A DNA stretch of 64,000 nt from Io17-Chloro-G2 sp034420695 (GCA_034420695.1 DAOULB010000042.1:1-64000), one strand, 5' to 3'; positions 8,675 through 17,809 are shown, numbered from the stretch's first letter. Translations and numbers: made by a program. The notes: generated from the letters alone by a model not told the origin.

Positions 8675-10456
8675 ATGTCAAAAATACTGAAAAGAACCGC
8701 AGCCAGCATAGCCATATTCCTCCTGGCTACACTGATAGCCGCCTGCGGCAGCGACCAGGCAACACCCACCAGAGAGGAAAGCCCGCAAACCCAACTGCAG
8801 CAACCAACCCAGACAGCAGGACCAACCAACACTCGCCTTCCAATACCAACAAGGCCAACGCCCCTGGCAGACCTCGCGAATGCGACAACCCAAGCCCCGC
8901 AGCCAACAGAGGAGCAAGCAACCGAACCGGAGAGGGCCACTGCCGAAGAGCCAACCCCTGAAGTAGCCAAGACCCAAGCCCCGGCCACCGAACAGGAGAG
9001 TACACAGCCGCCCAACCAAGGACAGAACGGATTGCCTCAGGACCCGGCGACTGACGACACAGTCCTTCTGCAGGACATATACGAACAGATGGACCTAAGC
9101 CAGTACGCGCTGGCCGTCGACCAACCCCTCGATTTCAACCTGGGCAACAACAGCCCTGTACAGAAGTTCCCATACCACGAAACGAGGAACCACCCATACA
9201 TTCACCTATTCCCAGGCCTCAAGTACATGGCCGAACACCAGGGACATGACAGGGCACTGAAGGACCGGGACAACGCATTCCGTTACAGTCCCTGGCTCCT
9301 CGGAAAACCGCAAGAGTCCACCCACGAGATACGAATATCTCGAGGTGTAGACTACCCGGGAGAAATACTCGACCCAATCACCCACTTCATCTACAACCCA
9401 TGGTTCGAGCAGTACCCAGGCCGCACCGACAGCGAAGCTCAAGGAATACACTTCAGCACAAACGAAACCTTCCCCTACTACCGCCGGGGCTACGGACCAT
9501 TCTGGTTCGGAAAGAATTCCACCCGGGGAGTCCTGGCCCAAGCCGTCGCCAAGGCATTTGAAGAAGCAGAAAAGCCCGGCACAACACCCCACCCCCTCGA
9601 CTGGCAGACCGAATACATGTTCCCAGGCGAGCACGACCCGCGCTCATACCTCCAACCCAAGGACTGGGACCTGGAATCCTACGTCAGGACAACGGTGAAC
9701 AGGTACCTGCAGACTGGACAGGACCACAACTACATATATGGCTTCCTCCAAGAAGACTACAGCGCCCCGCTGATCCGCTGGGAGTTCCTGCACCCCAGCC
9801 TGCCCATAATCAAGGTCACCGCCCACAACGAGAAAAACCTGCCATTCATTCACCCAGGCCAAGCAGCACCGACACCAACCCAGTACTCCGTGGCCTTCGT
9901 CATAACGTTTCAAAACCGCTGGGAATCCCTGGATGACCCCAACCGATGGGCTATCCGATTCGAAAACCAACTCAAGGACCACGAGGTAAACCTGTCAGCC
10001 CCAATGACCACCAGGAACCCGGACAATATAAGAAAAGCACCCCGCCCGAAAGATAAACAAGCAATCGGGGCAAGCGTTGTCCACGAGCCCGGCCGCTGGC
10101 ACTATACGGACTACATGCAGCACAGCATAATCGGCCCAGTCATAGTCCAGATACACAAGTCCGACGTCCTGGAAACCGGGATGTACGCAATAACTCCAAA
10201 GGTTTCACGCTGGGAGGCGCCGGGCTACTTAGCTTCCGACGAACAGCTGAACTGGCCCTTGATCATAGGCTCCGTCGTAGACAACCAAGCCGAAAAGATA
10301 ACCTCCATCTATTACGACGTCTTCGGCATAGTCCCATCCCCATCCGCCTCTCCAAACCCCAACTGGCCACTGCCAGACCACGTGATGGCCACCGACCAAA
10401 CGAAGCCCGGAACTCAGGTCTGGGAGGAGTACAACATAGACGACCACGACTGGTAA
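8675..10456 (+). CDS. large lipoprotein of unknown function
   Basis: A 593-residue protein with a lipoprotein signal (hydrophobic segment 8-23, lipobox LIAAC with Cys24). A Thr/Pro/Gln/Glu-rich linker (about 25-125) follows, then a 460-residue domain rich in aromatic residues (many Tyr, Trp, His) with no family I recognise. The linker would hold the domain away from the membrane. ATG 8675 is chosen because it begins the signal peptide and has AGGAGAA upstream. It is transcribed away from the VirB6-like gene; the two share a 185-base intergenic region with divergent promoter motifs. Likely a surface component of the element, perhaps in mating contact or exclusion (inference only). Confidence 0.7.
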   Translation: MSKILKRTAASIAIFLLATLIAACGSDQATPTREESPQTQLQQPTQTAGPTNTRLPIPTRPTPLADLANATTQAPQPTEEQATEPERATAEEPTPEVAKTQAPATEQESTQPPNQGQNGLPQDPATDDTVLLQDIYEQMDLSQYALAVDQPLDFNLGNNSPVQKFPYHETRNHPYIHLFPGLKYMAEHQGHDRALKDRDNAFRYSPWLLGKPQESTHEIRISRGVDYPGEILDPITHFIYNPWFEQYPGRTDSEAQGIHFSTNETFPYYRRGYGPFWFGKNSTRGVLAQAVAKAFEEAEKPGTTPHPLDWQTEYMFPGEHDPRSYLQPKDWDLESYVRTTVNRYLQTGQDHNYIYGFLQEDYSAPLIRWEFLHPSLPIIKVTAHNEKNLPFIHPGQAAPTPTQYSVAFVITFQNRWESLDDPNRWAIRFENQLKDHEVNLSAPMTTRNPDNIRKAPRPKDKQAIGASVVHEPGRWHYTDYMQHSIIGPVIVQIHKSDVLETGMYAITPKVSRWEAPGYLASDEQLNWPLIIGSVVDNQAEKITSIYYDVFGIVPSPSASPNPNWPLPDHVMATDQTKPGTQVWEEYNIDDHDW

Positions 10457-10484
10457 CCCAAACCCCTGCCACACAAAAGAAAAA

Positions 10485-10510
10485 GACCCCGGGTCCCAGA
10501 GCCCGGGGTC
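10485..10510 (-). terminator. terminator between convergent genes
   Basis: A 9-bp perfect stem GACCCCGGG/CCCGGGGTC with an 8-base loop. On the minus strand it is followed by TTTTTCTTTT, so it mainly ends the minus-strand lipoprotein operon (13851 to 10535). On the + strand it follows the gene ending at 10456 but lacks a good T-run. Confidence 0.8.
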
Positions 10511-10534
10511 TCCAATTTCACAAACGAATAGACC

Positions 10535-11338
10535 CTAACTAAGACGCTCGACAACTACAGGTCCCAGCCACTTCCCCGGAACGACATACTCCAAGAGCCC
10601 CGCCCCCTCTCCCCTGCGGTTAACCCCCATCTCCATCACGCCTCCCACGGCATACGTGAACACCTCACCACCAGAGGCAAGAACAAAGGTGGTCCAAAGG
10701 TTCACCACCGGACGAGGGGAATCGACCAACTCCCAGCCAAGGTTCTTCTGGAAAGCAGCAATCATCGCCGGCGTCGGCTCCCCCAACAAAGGCAGGACGT
10801 CAACCGCCCCGAAAACCATCTCACGGGAAAGAGGGCCAAAAATACTCCCGTCGTCAAAGTTCGGAACGTCAGACGGATAGCCCGGGTAGTAGAACAAGCC
10901 ACGGTGACTATGCTTTTCACGAACAGCACGAGCAGTCCAGTCACCCCCAGTCCTGCGGAAGAAGGAAAGGCCCAAGGCAGGATCAAACCAGTCCTCCCCA
11001 ACAGCAGGCCCCACCGGAACCCCGTCGGGATGAGCCAGCACCCTGGCCACCGCAACCTCCTGTTTCTCAACCACCGTAAGCGTTGGAGTCGCCACAGGCG
11101 TCGGTGGAATCGAAGCAATAAGGCCTTGGTGTTCCTCCCGAATCCTTCGAATTTCCCTGGCCTCAATAGTCAGAGGCACAGCCCGAGTGGCCAGAACAGA
11201 GGGGTCCGGAGGCACTTCCTCCACCACAGGAGGAGCAACCACCGGAACAACCGCAGAGGTCTCGGAACCACACCCAAGGGAAAAGGGCAACCCAAAGACC
11301 AAAGCCCAAACCGAGCACAGGACCAACACCCGCATCAC
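10535..11338 (-). CDS. lipoprotein of unknown function
   Basis: A 267-residue protein with a lipobox at SLGC (Cys23), a Val/Pro-rich linker, a helical segment (about 55-80) and a C-terminal domain with FFRRTGGDWTARAV and YYPGYPSDVPNFDDGS. Not recognised. The GTG start at 11338 overlaps the stop of the upstream gene (GTGA). Last of a four-gene coupled operon (13851 to 10535) in which every junction overlaps, so the four envelope proteins are probably made in fixed proportion and work together. Confidence 0.65.
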   Translation of the reverse strand: MMRVLVLCSVWALVFGLPFSLGCGSETSAVVPVVAPPVVEEVPPDPSVLATRAVPLTIEAREIRRIREEHQGLIASIPPTPVATPTLTVVEKQEVAVARVLAHPDGVPVGPAVGEDWFDPALGLSFFRRTGGDWTARAVREKHSHRGLFYYPGYPSDVPNFDDGSIFGPLSREMVFGAVDVLPLLGEPTPAMIAAFQKNLGWELVDSPRPVVNLWTTFVLASGGEVFTYAVGGVMEMGVNRRGEGAGLLEYVVPGKWLGPVVVERLS

Positions 11339-12393
11339 AAAGGCTCCCTGAAGAGATGAACGTTGACCGGCAATTCCACGCTGACGGACAACTCCAATAA
11401 CCTCTCAAGAGAAGACCCCAAGGCCTCCACTTCCTGAAGAACGTCCACCATAAGATAGGTCTGCCCCAAAAGATAATCGGACTGGTACAACTCCGCAGCG
11501 CCGACATTGTCCATGCGCTCCGCCAAGCGCCCAATGCCCTCCAACATTGCCACGACAACACCCACCCGGGTCCAAGCAGACTCCAAGGCAGTCAAATACT
11601 CCGGCCCAGGACAGCCTTGCGTAATACCTTGATGAAGATCCGACTCAAGGCCAGGGTCACACTGCCAGGACAAAGGGACCAGTCCCCACTCACCATAATC
11701 AGCCTGCGGATACCTAGACCGGAGCCTGCTTGTCAACTCCAAGACCACAGGGCCAAGGCCAGGCCTCCAAACCTCCAAGTCCATGAGACTCACAAGCCGA
11801 AGGGCCTCCGAAACCATCCAGGCAGCGTAAGCCAACTCCCTTTCCTGCTTCTCCGCCCAAGCCAGCCGGGGAAAGAGCGCCTGGGTCCTCACCGCCTCCA
11901 TCTCGGAATTGTCCCGCCACCACATGCCCCAACCCCTGGGGCCAGGATTCCAGACAACGCCCAAGACCTCCGACTCCAGGAAAGGCCGGCTGGAATGGTA
12001 CTCAAGCTCAACAGGAGTAACTTCCCGAACCTCCCCTGTCGCTTTTACCCGTATCAGCGGAAGGCCCCCTTCGCCCAACTCGAGAGGCACACCAAAGCGT
12101 TCCGCCGCCGCATATTCAACCGCCGTGAGACCCCGCCCGGCCTCAGGATGAATAACAACCTCGACCGAAGGCTCCGCACCCTGCGCCAGGCCGCCACCAA
12201 CGCCCTGATAACCGGCCCAGGCCAGGCCCCCGACAATAAAGACGCCAAGGACAACCACACCGACCTTCCCGTAAAGCCAACTGCCAGGCCAGAGAAACTG
12301 CCAGCGCCCCCTCCTCTGGCGCCGCTCCCTCTCCTCCGCGAGGATATCAGCCTTGGCCGGCAGCTTGGGCTGGGCCCAAAGGCGCTCAATCAA
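11335..12393 (-). CDS. membrane-anchored protein of the lipoprotein operon
   Basis: A 352-residue protein. It has a basic cytoplasmic N-terminus (residues 1-40, RERRQRRGRW), one membrane helix (about 42-62, VGVVVLGVFIVGGLAWAG) and a helical exported domain. TTG start at 12393 with GGAG 8 bases upstream, overlapping the preceding gene by 8 bases. The single-pass topology with an outside domain resembles VirB8-like or other assembly factors, but I see no VirB8 motif. Function unknown. Confidence 0.65.
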   Translation of the reverse strand: MIERLWAQPKLPAKADILAEERERRQRRGRWQFLWPGSWLYGKVGVVVLGVFIVGGLAWAGYQGVGGGLAQGAEPSVEVVIHPEAGRGLTAVEYAAAERFGVPLELGEGGLPLIRVKATGEVREVTPVELEYHSSRPFLESEVLGVVWNPGPRGWGMWWRDNSEMEAVRTQALFPRLAWAEKQERELAYAAWMVSEALRLVSLMDLEVWRPGLGPVVLELTSRLRSRYPQADYGEWGLVPLSWQCDPGLESDLHQGITQGCPGPEYLTALESAWTRVGVVVAMLEGIGRLAERMDNVGAAELYQSDYLLGQTYLMVDVLQEVEALGSSLERLLELSVSVELPVNVHLFREPL

Positions 12394-13201
12394 TTACCCT
12401 GCTCCTGAAAAGCTCCCCGCAAATAGAACACCCATAGGCCGACATAACGTCGTCAAAGGCTTCAAGCGACCGGGCAGCCTCGCGGTTGATCCTCGCCAGG
12501 CTTTCCCGCTCCTCCGCTCCCCCCGTACCCGCGTCCTCAAGAACCTCAGCAGCCTCCTTCAGAAGGTTCACCGCCTCCACGATTCCCCGAACTCCAACTT
12601 CGAAAGTATCCACGTAGGAGACCACAACAGGCCCAAGTTGCCTGAGAGCACTCCTATCCCGGTCGGGCGCCGTCTCAAACATCCGCCCGGCCCAATCAAT
12701 CTCTTCCTCAACCCCCTCGAAGGACCATGCAGCAGGATCCGTGGAAACAAAGGCTTGGAGGTGAAACCAAATCTTCGTATAATGCCAGATCCTTTCCCCC
12801 GACTTCTCCAAATACTCCAGTTCCATCTCCGTAAGGAAGGGATTCCGGACACCGCCAGAATCCAAAGGACTCACCAAAACAGCCGGGCCAGGCCGGTTGC
12901 CGCGAAGCTGGGCCTGCAGCGTCGCCGCAATATCGGGCGTGGGTGTTGGCGTGGGAGTGGGGTCCATCGCAGCTATCGTCGAAGCGACCCGGTCCATGAT
13001 CTCGCTCTCCTCAAACATGGGAGGCCCGGGAGTCCCACCCTCCTCATCGAACACCATCAACTCACCCTCATCGTCGTCACCCCCTCCAGAGGTAACAAAC
13101 CAAACACCAACAAAGACGATAAGAATGAAGACCAAGGCCGCTGGCAAGGCAATCCGACGGTCCAGCCTCGTGATGAAATTCTTCTTCTCCTCCATCGTCA
13201 C
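12386..13201 (-). CDS. membrane-anchored protein with TPTPTP linker
   Basis: A 271-residue protein with a short cytoplasmic part, one membrane helix (about 18-40, ALVFILIVFVGVWFV), an acidic stretch (GGGDDDEGE), a TPTPTPTPD linker (about 80-90) and a helical exported domain. The C-terminus has CSICGELF, a CxxC pair that could bind metal or form a disulfide. Start is GTG at 13201 (overlapping the upstream stop) or ATG at 13195. Second gene of the coupled operon. No family recognised. Confidence 0.65.
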   Translation of the reverse strand: MTMEEKKNFITRLDRRIALPAALVFILIVFVGVWFVTSGGGDDDEGELMVFDEEGGTPGPPMFEESEIMDRVASTIAAMDPTPTPTPTPDIAATLQAQLRGNRPGPAVLVSPLDSGGVRNPFLTEMELEYLEKSGERIWHYTKIWFHLQAFVSTDPAAWSFEGVEEEIDWAGRMFETAPDRDRSALRQLGPVVVSYVDTFEVGVRGIVEAVNLLKEAAEVLEDAGTGGAEERESLARINREAARSLEAFDDVMSAYGCSICGELFRSRVID

Positions 13202-13851
13202 CTCAGACGCAAGCTGTTAATAGCCCTGCCCGTCTCATCCAACTGGGAATCCACCCTCCGCGCCGCATCCTTCATGTAAAAGTCAGCCTCCCTCATAAGC
13301 ACAAGGAACTCGTCGACCTCACCTGGCGGCATAGTCTGGAGCGTCCGTCCCGTGGGCCCCACCTTCACCGCCGCCGCCAGAAGACGGTCAGTCCCGTACC
13401 CCATAACCTGCACCGATTCAAGAAGGCCGAAGAAGAGATAGTCGTAGTCCTCCCGGAGAGGATCCGGAACCCTGACCTCCGTAACCTGGCCGAAGAAGGC
13501 ATCCACCTCTTTCGAGGTCTCATGGACCCTGATAACCCACTCCAGGTCAATCTCACTCCTGTTCGAATGGTCCAGCAGGGAAATCACGTCCCGAACCAAC
13601 CGCTCCATGGTCTCAAGCCGCACCTGGTACTCATATAGGAACTGCACTTCAACCAGAACCTCGGGGTCAAAGGACAAAGCGAGCTGCACGAACTCCGCCA
13701 CCTTGGGAGTGGGAGGAGGGGAATCGAACTCAAGAAGCCCCAGCTCGCCGTCACCTCCGCCCCCAAGCCCAAGCATTCCGCAACCGGAACCGCCCAGACC
13801 AAAGGACAAGGCCAAGACCAAGAAGACAACCCCCAGAAAACGCGATCTCAT
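13198..13851 (-). CDS. lipoprotein, first gene of the envelope operon
   Basis: A 217-residue protein with lipobox GGSGC (Cys24), a Gly-rich start and a helical domain. It shares with the next gene a layout of several long amphipathic helices, so the two may be distant relatives. ATG at 13851 has GGAGG 7 bases upstream. Promoter motif P3 lies 22 bases upstream of the start, giving a short leader. Function unknown. Confidence 0.7.
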   Translation of the reverse strand: MRSRFLGVVFLVLALSFGLGGSGCGMLGLGGGGDGELGLLEFDSPPPTPKVAEFVQLALSFDPEVLVEVQFLYEYQVRLETMERLVRDVISLLDHSNRSEIDLEWVIRVHETSKEVDAFFGQVTEVRVPDPLREDYDYLFFGLLESVQVMGYGTDRLLAAAVKVGPTGRTLQTMPPGEVDEFLVLMREADFYMKDAARRVDSQLDETGRAINSLRLR

Positions 13852-13873
13852 GGTCAATCCTCCTGCAATAGAG

Positions 13874-13902
13874 ATTACACAGGAAAATCGCGGTAGACTT
13901 TG
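13874..13902 (-). promoter_or_regulatory. element promoter motif P3
   Basis: Minus strand: TTTTTCGCGG, CAAAGTC (13902-13896), 16 bases, TGTAAT (13879-13874), with the gene start at 13851. The stretch TGTGTAATCTC is identical to P2. Confidence 0.7.
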
Positions 13903-13942
13903 CCGCGAAAAAAGAACAAAAGCCTTCCGGCAGAAGGCCCAA

Positions 13943-14326
13943 ATGACTCCCTGCAACCAAGACCTCACACCACAACAAATAGTCAGGCTGCACGCCGTCA
14001 TAATCCACCACACCACAAGACGTCTCGCCTGGCTCATGTTCTCCGACCGCACAAAGAGGTTCGAGTTCCTCAGAAATACCCTCGGGTACACAATCAGGAC
14101 AGCGCGCCTCAACAAGGACAGGGACATCATCGGCATGAACATGGACCGGGGCCACTACCAAGACACCCTCCAAGCCGTAAACCAAGCAATCAGGGAAAAT
14201 CAAAGAGCGAGGCCGTCCGAACAGGGAGAAAGGATCAAAGCCCTACAACACAGCACCAAGAAAAGCTGCGACACCATCCTCCAACACTTGAGAGAGATAC
14301 CGCCCTCCACTAGAACCAGGAAGTAG
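13943..14326 (+). CDS. hypothetical protein beginning MTPC
   Basis: A 127-residue protein, mostly helical and basic, with a regular hydrophobic pattern (QQIVRLHAVIIHHTTRRLAWL). ATG at 13943 follows AGAAGG. It opens with the same four residues, MTPC, as the protein at 17878. No family recognised. It is divergent from the lipoprotein operon. I prefer this frame over the overlapping open frame starting near 13900, which is His/Pro-rich and lacks hydrophobic structure. Confidence 0.55.
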   Translation: MTPCNQDLTPQQIVRLHAVIIHHTTRRLAWLMFSDRTKRFEFLRNTLGYTIRTARLNKDRDIIGMNMDRGHYQDTLQAVNQAIRENQRARPSEQGERIKALQHSTKKSCDTILQHLREIPPSTRTRK

Positions 14327-14345
14327 GCCGCCCTGAACAACACGC

Positions 14346-14376
14346 CAAAGCCTGGAACAACAGCCAAGGCCATAAT
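14346..14376 (+). promoter_or_regulatory. probable + strand element promoter (P9)
   Basis: CGCCAAAGCC (box 14346-14352) followed by CATAAT at 14371-14376, spacing 18 rather than 16. It lies upstream of the site-2 protease gene starting at 14454. The box matches P5, but the spacing differs. Confidence 0.4.
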
Positions 14377-14453
14377 GAGGAGAAAGGCCCTTCATCCATC
14401 ACGGACAACACAAGAAGAGAAGGGCGCGACACAGCCGCCAAGGAAGAGAACCA

Positions 14454-15755
14454 GTGTCCATACTCCTCTACGCCTCGTCATTTCTCCCTCTCGTCCTGCT
14501 GACCCTCTTCATACACGAAATGGGGCACCTCCTCACGGCAAGGGCCAACAACATCAGGGTGAGCGGCTTCACCATAGGGATTGGCAAGAGGATATTCACC
14601 ATCCACACCGGGAGCACCCAGGTCAAAATCACACCCGAAACAAAGATCCTGAACCCTGAGGCCCCACCCCTCGAGAAAGGACACTCAGCGTCCGCCTACA
14701 TCCGCCAAGAAACAGACGGAACCCTCACCGCAATCGCGTTGCTCCCCCGGAACCACCCGCCAGGCCTCCCCTACGAGCACTGGGAAACAGTAAGGAAGCA
14801 CAACTCAGAACACCTTCAGCTCACCGGCCGCATTAAAGATAAGGGCCAGGACCACGTAACCCTTGCCGACATGGCCTGGACCCTGAAGGCATTCCCTCTC
14901 ATGGCCGGCGTCTACCTTCCCGAGGACCCTGCAAGAAACACCAAAGGCCTATACAACACCACCCAGTGGCGCCGAAAAATTCTCATCACCCTAAGCGGAA
15001 GCGCCGCCAACCTGTTCCTGGCAATCCTGGCTATAACAGCCCTGGCCGCTTTCCCGATAACCAAGGTCAACACACCAACACCAGTAGTCGCCCACGTCCA
15101 GCCAGGAAGCCCGGCACAGCAGGCCGGCATCATGCCAGGAGACCGCATCGTCCGAGTGGACAAATACACAAACCCGACACCCCAGGAGATAAGAGAGAGC
15201 CTCAACAAAGCTATAGAGCAAAGACGTAGCCTCCACATAGACCTGGCTAGAGGGAGCCGGAACATCAGCGCCCTCATAGCAACGAACCAAAACAACGGAG
15301 TACTCGGCTTCACGATCCACTGGACCCAGCCACAAGTAACCAACCAATCATCCGAAAACGACGGCTTCGCCAAGAGGTTCACAAGCTTAGGCAGAATATA
15401 CATAGCCTCCTTCAGCACCATCGTCACCACCATGAGAGACCAAGCCCATGCCACGGAGGCCGTCTCAGGACCCCTCATGGGCGCCTACGAAACCGCAAGG
15501 GCTATCCAGTACGCCGGCCCGAAGGCCTGGCTAATTGTCCTGGCAGTCTTCAACATCGGCATAGCCTTCCTGAACCTCGTGCCGATACCGCCGCTGGACG
15601 GCTTCAGGGCCGTTGCCGACGCAATCCAAGCCCTGCGCAACGACACACCAATAAACCCCCACCTGGAGCAGATCATGGCCATGGGCGGCCTGGCCGCGAT
15701 CTGGGTAGCCGCCGTCTACCTCCTAATCCACGACATAGCCCGCCTCTTCGGGTAG
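14454..15755 (+). CDS. RseP-like site-2 (M50) intramembrane metalloprotease with PDZ domain
   Basis: A 433-residue protein. The zinc-binding HEMGH is at residues 21-25 in the first membrane helix. A second membrane segment lies near 185-200, a PDZ domain spans about 205-290 (VAHVQPGSPAQQAGIMPGD), and the second catalytic motif NLVPIPPLDG is near 375-385, followed by a C-terminal helix. This is the RseP/MlaA-type site-2 protease order. GTG start at 14454 follows AAGGAAGAG. Such proteases cut membrane-anchored anti-sigma factors. On an element with its own promoter class, a role in releasing a sigma factor is an attractive guess, but no anti-sigma gene is visible here. Confidence 0.85.
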   Translation: MSILLYASSFLPLVLLTLFIHEMGHLLTARANNIRVSGFTIGIGKRIFTIHTGSTQVKITPETKILNPEAPPLEKGHSASAYIRQETDGTLTAIALLPRNHPPGLPYEHWETVRKHNSEHLQLTGRIKDKGQDHVTLADMAWTLKAFPLMAGVYLPEDPARNTKGLYNTTQWRRKILITLSGSAANLFLAILAITALAAFPITKVNTPTPVVAHVQPGSPAQQAGIMPGDRIVRVDKYTNPTPQEIRESLNKAIEQRRSLHIDLARGSRNISALIATNQNNGVLGFTIHWTQPQVTNQSSENDGFAKRFTSLGRIYIASFSTIVTTMRDQAHATEAVSGPLMGAYETARAIQYAGPKAWLIVLAVFNIGIAFLNLVPIPPLDGFRAVADAIQALRNDTPINPHLEQIMAMGGLAAIWVAAVYLLIHDIARLFG

Positions 15756-15785
15756 CCAAAATCCACAAGAAAGAGAGGCAAGGAA

Positions 15786-15811
15786 GGGGGCCTCCCCCGA
15801 AGGAGGCCCCC
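15786..15811. terminator. strong GC hairpin after the protease gene
   Basis: A 10-bp perfect stem GGGGGCCTCC/GGAGGCCCCC with loop CCCGAA, 30 bases after the protease stop. There is no T-run on either side, so it may be a weak terminator or an RNA-stabilising hairpin. Confidence 0.5.
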
Positions 15812-15925
15812 ACAGCCTGTGGCCGAAAACCCCATAGGTGTCAACTAGGCATGGCACCGAGAACCCAAGCTCCGATACCCTCCCAGGACACCCATCCAAA
15901 AAGACCAGAAACAAGGAGAAAGAGC

Positions 15926-17341
15926 ATGACCCAGGAAGCCCCTCCAGGCCGCCGCATCTATCCCCTGGATGACCCGAACCTTACCGAGGAACAGATAGCG
16001 GTCATATTCGCCATGACCTCCCGCTCCCCGGACTCCTTCGACGAGATCGCCAGCCACGTCAGCGGGGACAAGGCCGCCCAGTTCCACGAAAAATACGTCT
16101 TAGACTACGGACACGCCTCCGTCGCAGAACACGCAGTCCTCCACCTGGCAATAGAGAACATATCCCGCTTGGCCTGCGACACCATCGAGGACAACCGCCT
16201 GGCATCCTTCACCGAGAAGTCCTCCAGGTACCAGGTAATCCAGCAAGGCTACTTCCACACCCCCAGGGAACTGGACCAAGACCAAGGGCTCCTAAAGACC
16301 TACCAAGACACCTGCAACCACCTCTTCAACGTGTACCACGACATCGTCCCGGCTACCGTCACCTTCCTGAAGGAAAACAACCCCAGACAAGAGAAAGAGA
16401 GCGACCAGGCATACAACCTGAGGCTCCGAAGGATAGCCACGGACAGCGGCCGCTCCGTCCTGCCGGCATCCACCCTGACCAACGTAGGCCTAACCGCCAA
16501 CGCCCGAACCATGGAGCACGCCATAACCAAGTTGCTCTCCTCCAACATCCAGGAAGAAGTTGAGATCGGAGAAGAACTTCTGGAAAAGGCCAGGTCCGTC
16601 ACGCCGACCCTGGTGAAGTACGCCCAGGCCACACCCCACCTCCAGAAGATGGCCGGCCAAAAGCTGCTACCCCTGATAGAACTGGAAGACGGATTCGACG
16701 AAGAGGAAAGCAAGACGGAACACCCCTCGGCAACCCTTCTGGCCTACGACCACAACCTGGAGGAGAACCTAGCAGCAGCCCTGCTCTATTCCACCTCCCA
16801 CCGGGACTACCGTTACCTCAGGTCCGGGTTTACCAGCGTGCCCAGGGAAGTCGCCCAGGAAGTAAATACGAGCATCCTGAACGCCCTGGGACCCCACGAC
16901 ACTCCCCCAAGGGAGTTCGAGACAGCCTCCTACCTCTTCGAGTTCACCCTGGACTACGGCGCCTACCGAGAGTTCAAAAGGCACCGGATGCAGACTACTG
17001 CCACCAAGCCCCCGTCCCCGGCCTATGGATTCAGCACACCCCCTCTGATCAGGAACGCCGGACAGGAAGGAAAGTTCAGAAAGGCCATCCAGATGGCCGA
17101 GGAGACCCACAACCGGATACGGAAGACCGTGCCCGCGGTAGCACCATACGCCCTGACCCACGCCCATCACCGGAAGGTGTTGACCAAAGTCAACCTCCGC
17201 CAGCTCTACCACCTGTTCAAGCTCAGGACTTCGCCCCAAGCCCACGCCGCAATCAGACAGCCGATGCAGGAGGCCCTGGAACAAATCAAAGAGGTACACC
17301 CCAACCTCTTCCGCCACCTGCTAGAAGACAAAAAGGGTTGA
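15926..17341 (+). CDS. thyX: tandem-domain flavin-dependent thymidylate synthase-like protein
   Basis: A 471-residue protein, about twice the length of ordinary ThyX, with two ThyX-like halves. In half one (about 1-235), YVLDYGHASVAEHA and NRLASFTEKSSRY match the ThyX fold, but the RHR of the signature is replaced (EDNR). In half two (about 265-471), YREFKRHRMQTTATK keeps RHR but lacks the usual SxNExSxR. The two halves could together make complete active sites, as ThyX sites form between subunits. ThyX converts dUMP to dTMP with FAD and methylenetetrahydrofolate. ATG at 15926 has AAGGAG upstream. It joins the dCTP deaminase at 23536 as a second pyrimidine-nucleotide gene on this element. Confidence 0.8.
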   Translation: MTQEAPPGRRIYPLDDPNLTEEQIAVIFAMTSRSPDSFDEIASHVSGDKAAQFHEKYVLDYGHASVAEHAVLHLAIENISRLACDTIEDNRLASFTEKSSRYQVIQQGYFHTPRELDQDQGLLKTYQDTCNHLFNVYHDIVPATVTFLKENNPRQEKESDQAYNLRLRRIATDSGRSVLPASTLTNVGLTANARTMEHAITKLLSSNIQEEVEIGEELLEKARSVTPTLVKYAQATPHLQKMAGQKLLPLIELEDGFDEEESKTEHPSATLLAYDHNLEENLAAALLYSTSHRDYRYLRSGFTSVPREVAQEVNTSILNALGPHDTPPREFETASYLFEFTLDYGAYREFKRHRMQTTATKPPSPAYGFSTPPLIRNAGQEGKFRKAIQMAEETHNRIRKTVPAVAPYALTHAHHRKVLTKVNLRQLYHLFKLRTSPQAHAAIRQPMQEALEQIKEVHPNLFRHLLEDKKG

Positions 17342-17348
17342 TAGTCCA

Positions 17349-17717
17349 TCAGCTATCCTCCCTTTCAAGCCGGGCCAACAACCGCTCAAGGCGCTGGTCG
17401 TACTTCTCGTCAAGACGCTCAAGGGCCCGCTGCAACTGCGCCTCAAGACGCTCAACACCCCGGTCATTGGCGTCGTCCATCCTCTCCTCGTACAACTCCG
17501 TCAAGTCCTCCTTGGCCGCCTCACGCCGGCGCTCCAAGTAGTCCTCTGGATCAAGGCCCAGCTTATCAGCTTCATCAATTACTTCCTGGACCGACGGAGG
17601 TGTCAAGAGCTCCGCTTCCAAGTCCTTGGACTTGTCCAGCGACAACAAATCACACCCAGCCATGGCCAGGACGAAAACCAAGGAAAGGACCAACGCCAGC
17701 TTCACACCGAATCTCAT
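17349..17717 (-). CDS. small coiled-coil lipoprotein
   Basis: A 122-residue protein with lipobox AMAGC (Cys22), followed by about 90 residues of continuous charged helix (LERRREAAKEDLTELYEER) with regular Leu spacing, probably a coiled coil. ATG at 17717 follows GAGGAGAAGG. It has its own promoter (P4), arranged back to back with P8 for the gene at 17878. No family recognised; looks like an envelope spacer or mating-surface protein. Confidence 0.7.
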   Translation of the reverse strand: MRFGVKLALVLSLVFVLAMAGCDLLSLDKSKDLEAELLTPPSVQEVIDEADKLGLDPEDYLERRREAAKEDLTELYEERMDDANDRGVERLEAQLQRALERLDEKYDQRLERLLARLEREDS

Positions 17718-17780
17718 AACCTTCTCCTCGCCAGCATCGAAGACCCCGGAACAACAACCGGAAAGCCTGACACCAAGCGC

Positions 17781-17809
17781 CAAAGTCTCCCTACAAGTAC
17801 CAGTGTAGA
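17781..17809 (+). promoter_or_regulatory. element promoter motif P8, divergent partner of P4
   Basis: GCGCCAAAGTC (box 17781-17787), 16 bases, TGTAGA (17804-17809), reading toward the gene at 17878. Its -10 hexamer is the same six base pairs used as TCTACA by P4 on the other strand. Confidence 0.65.

Noticed and set aside
13900..14313. 137-codon + strand frame beginning MPRKKNKS
   Set aside because: His/Pro/Arg/Gln-rich and lacks secondary-structure pattern. The frame at 13943-14326 in the same place is more protein-like.
15786..15811. Riboswitch or typical terminator upstream of thyX
   Set aside because: It is a single perfect hairpin with no T-run and no conserved aptamer elements. It is listed only as a hairpin with modest confidence.
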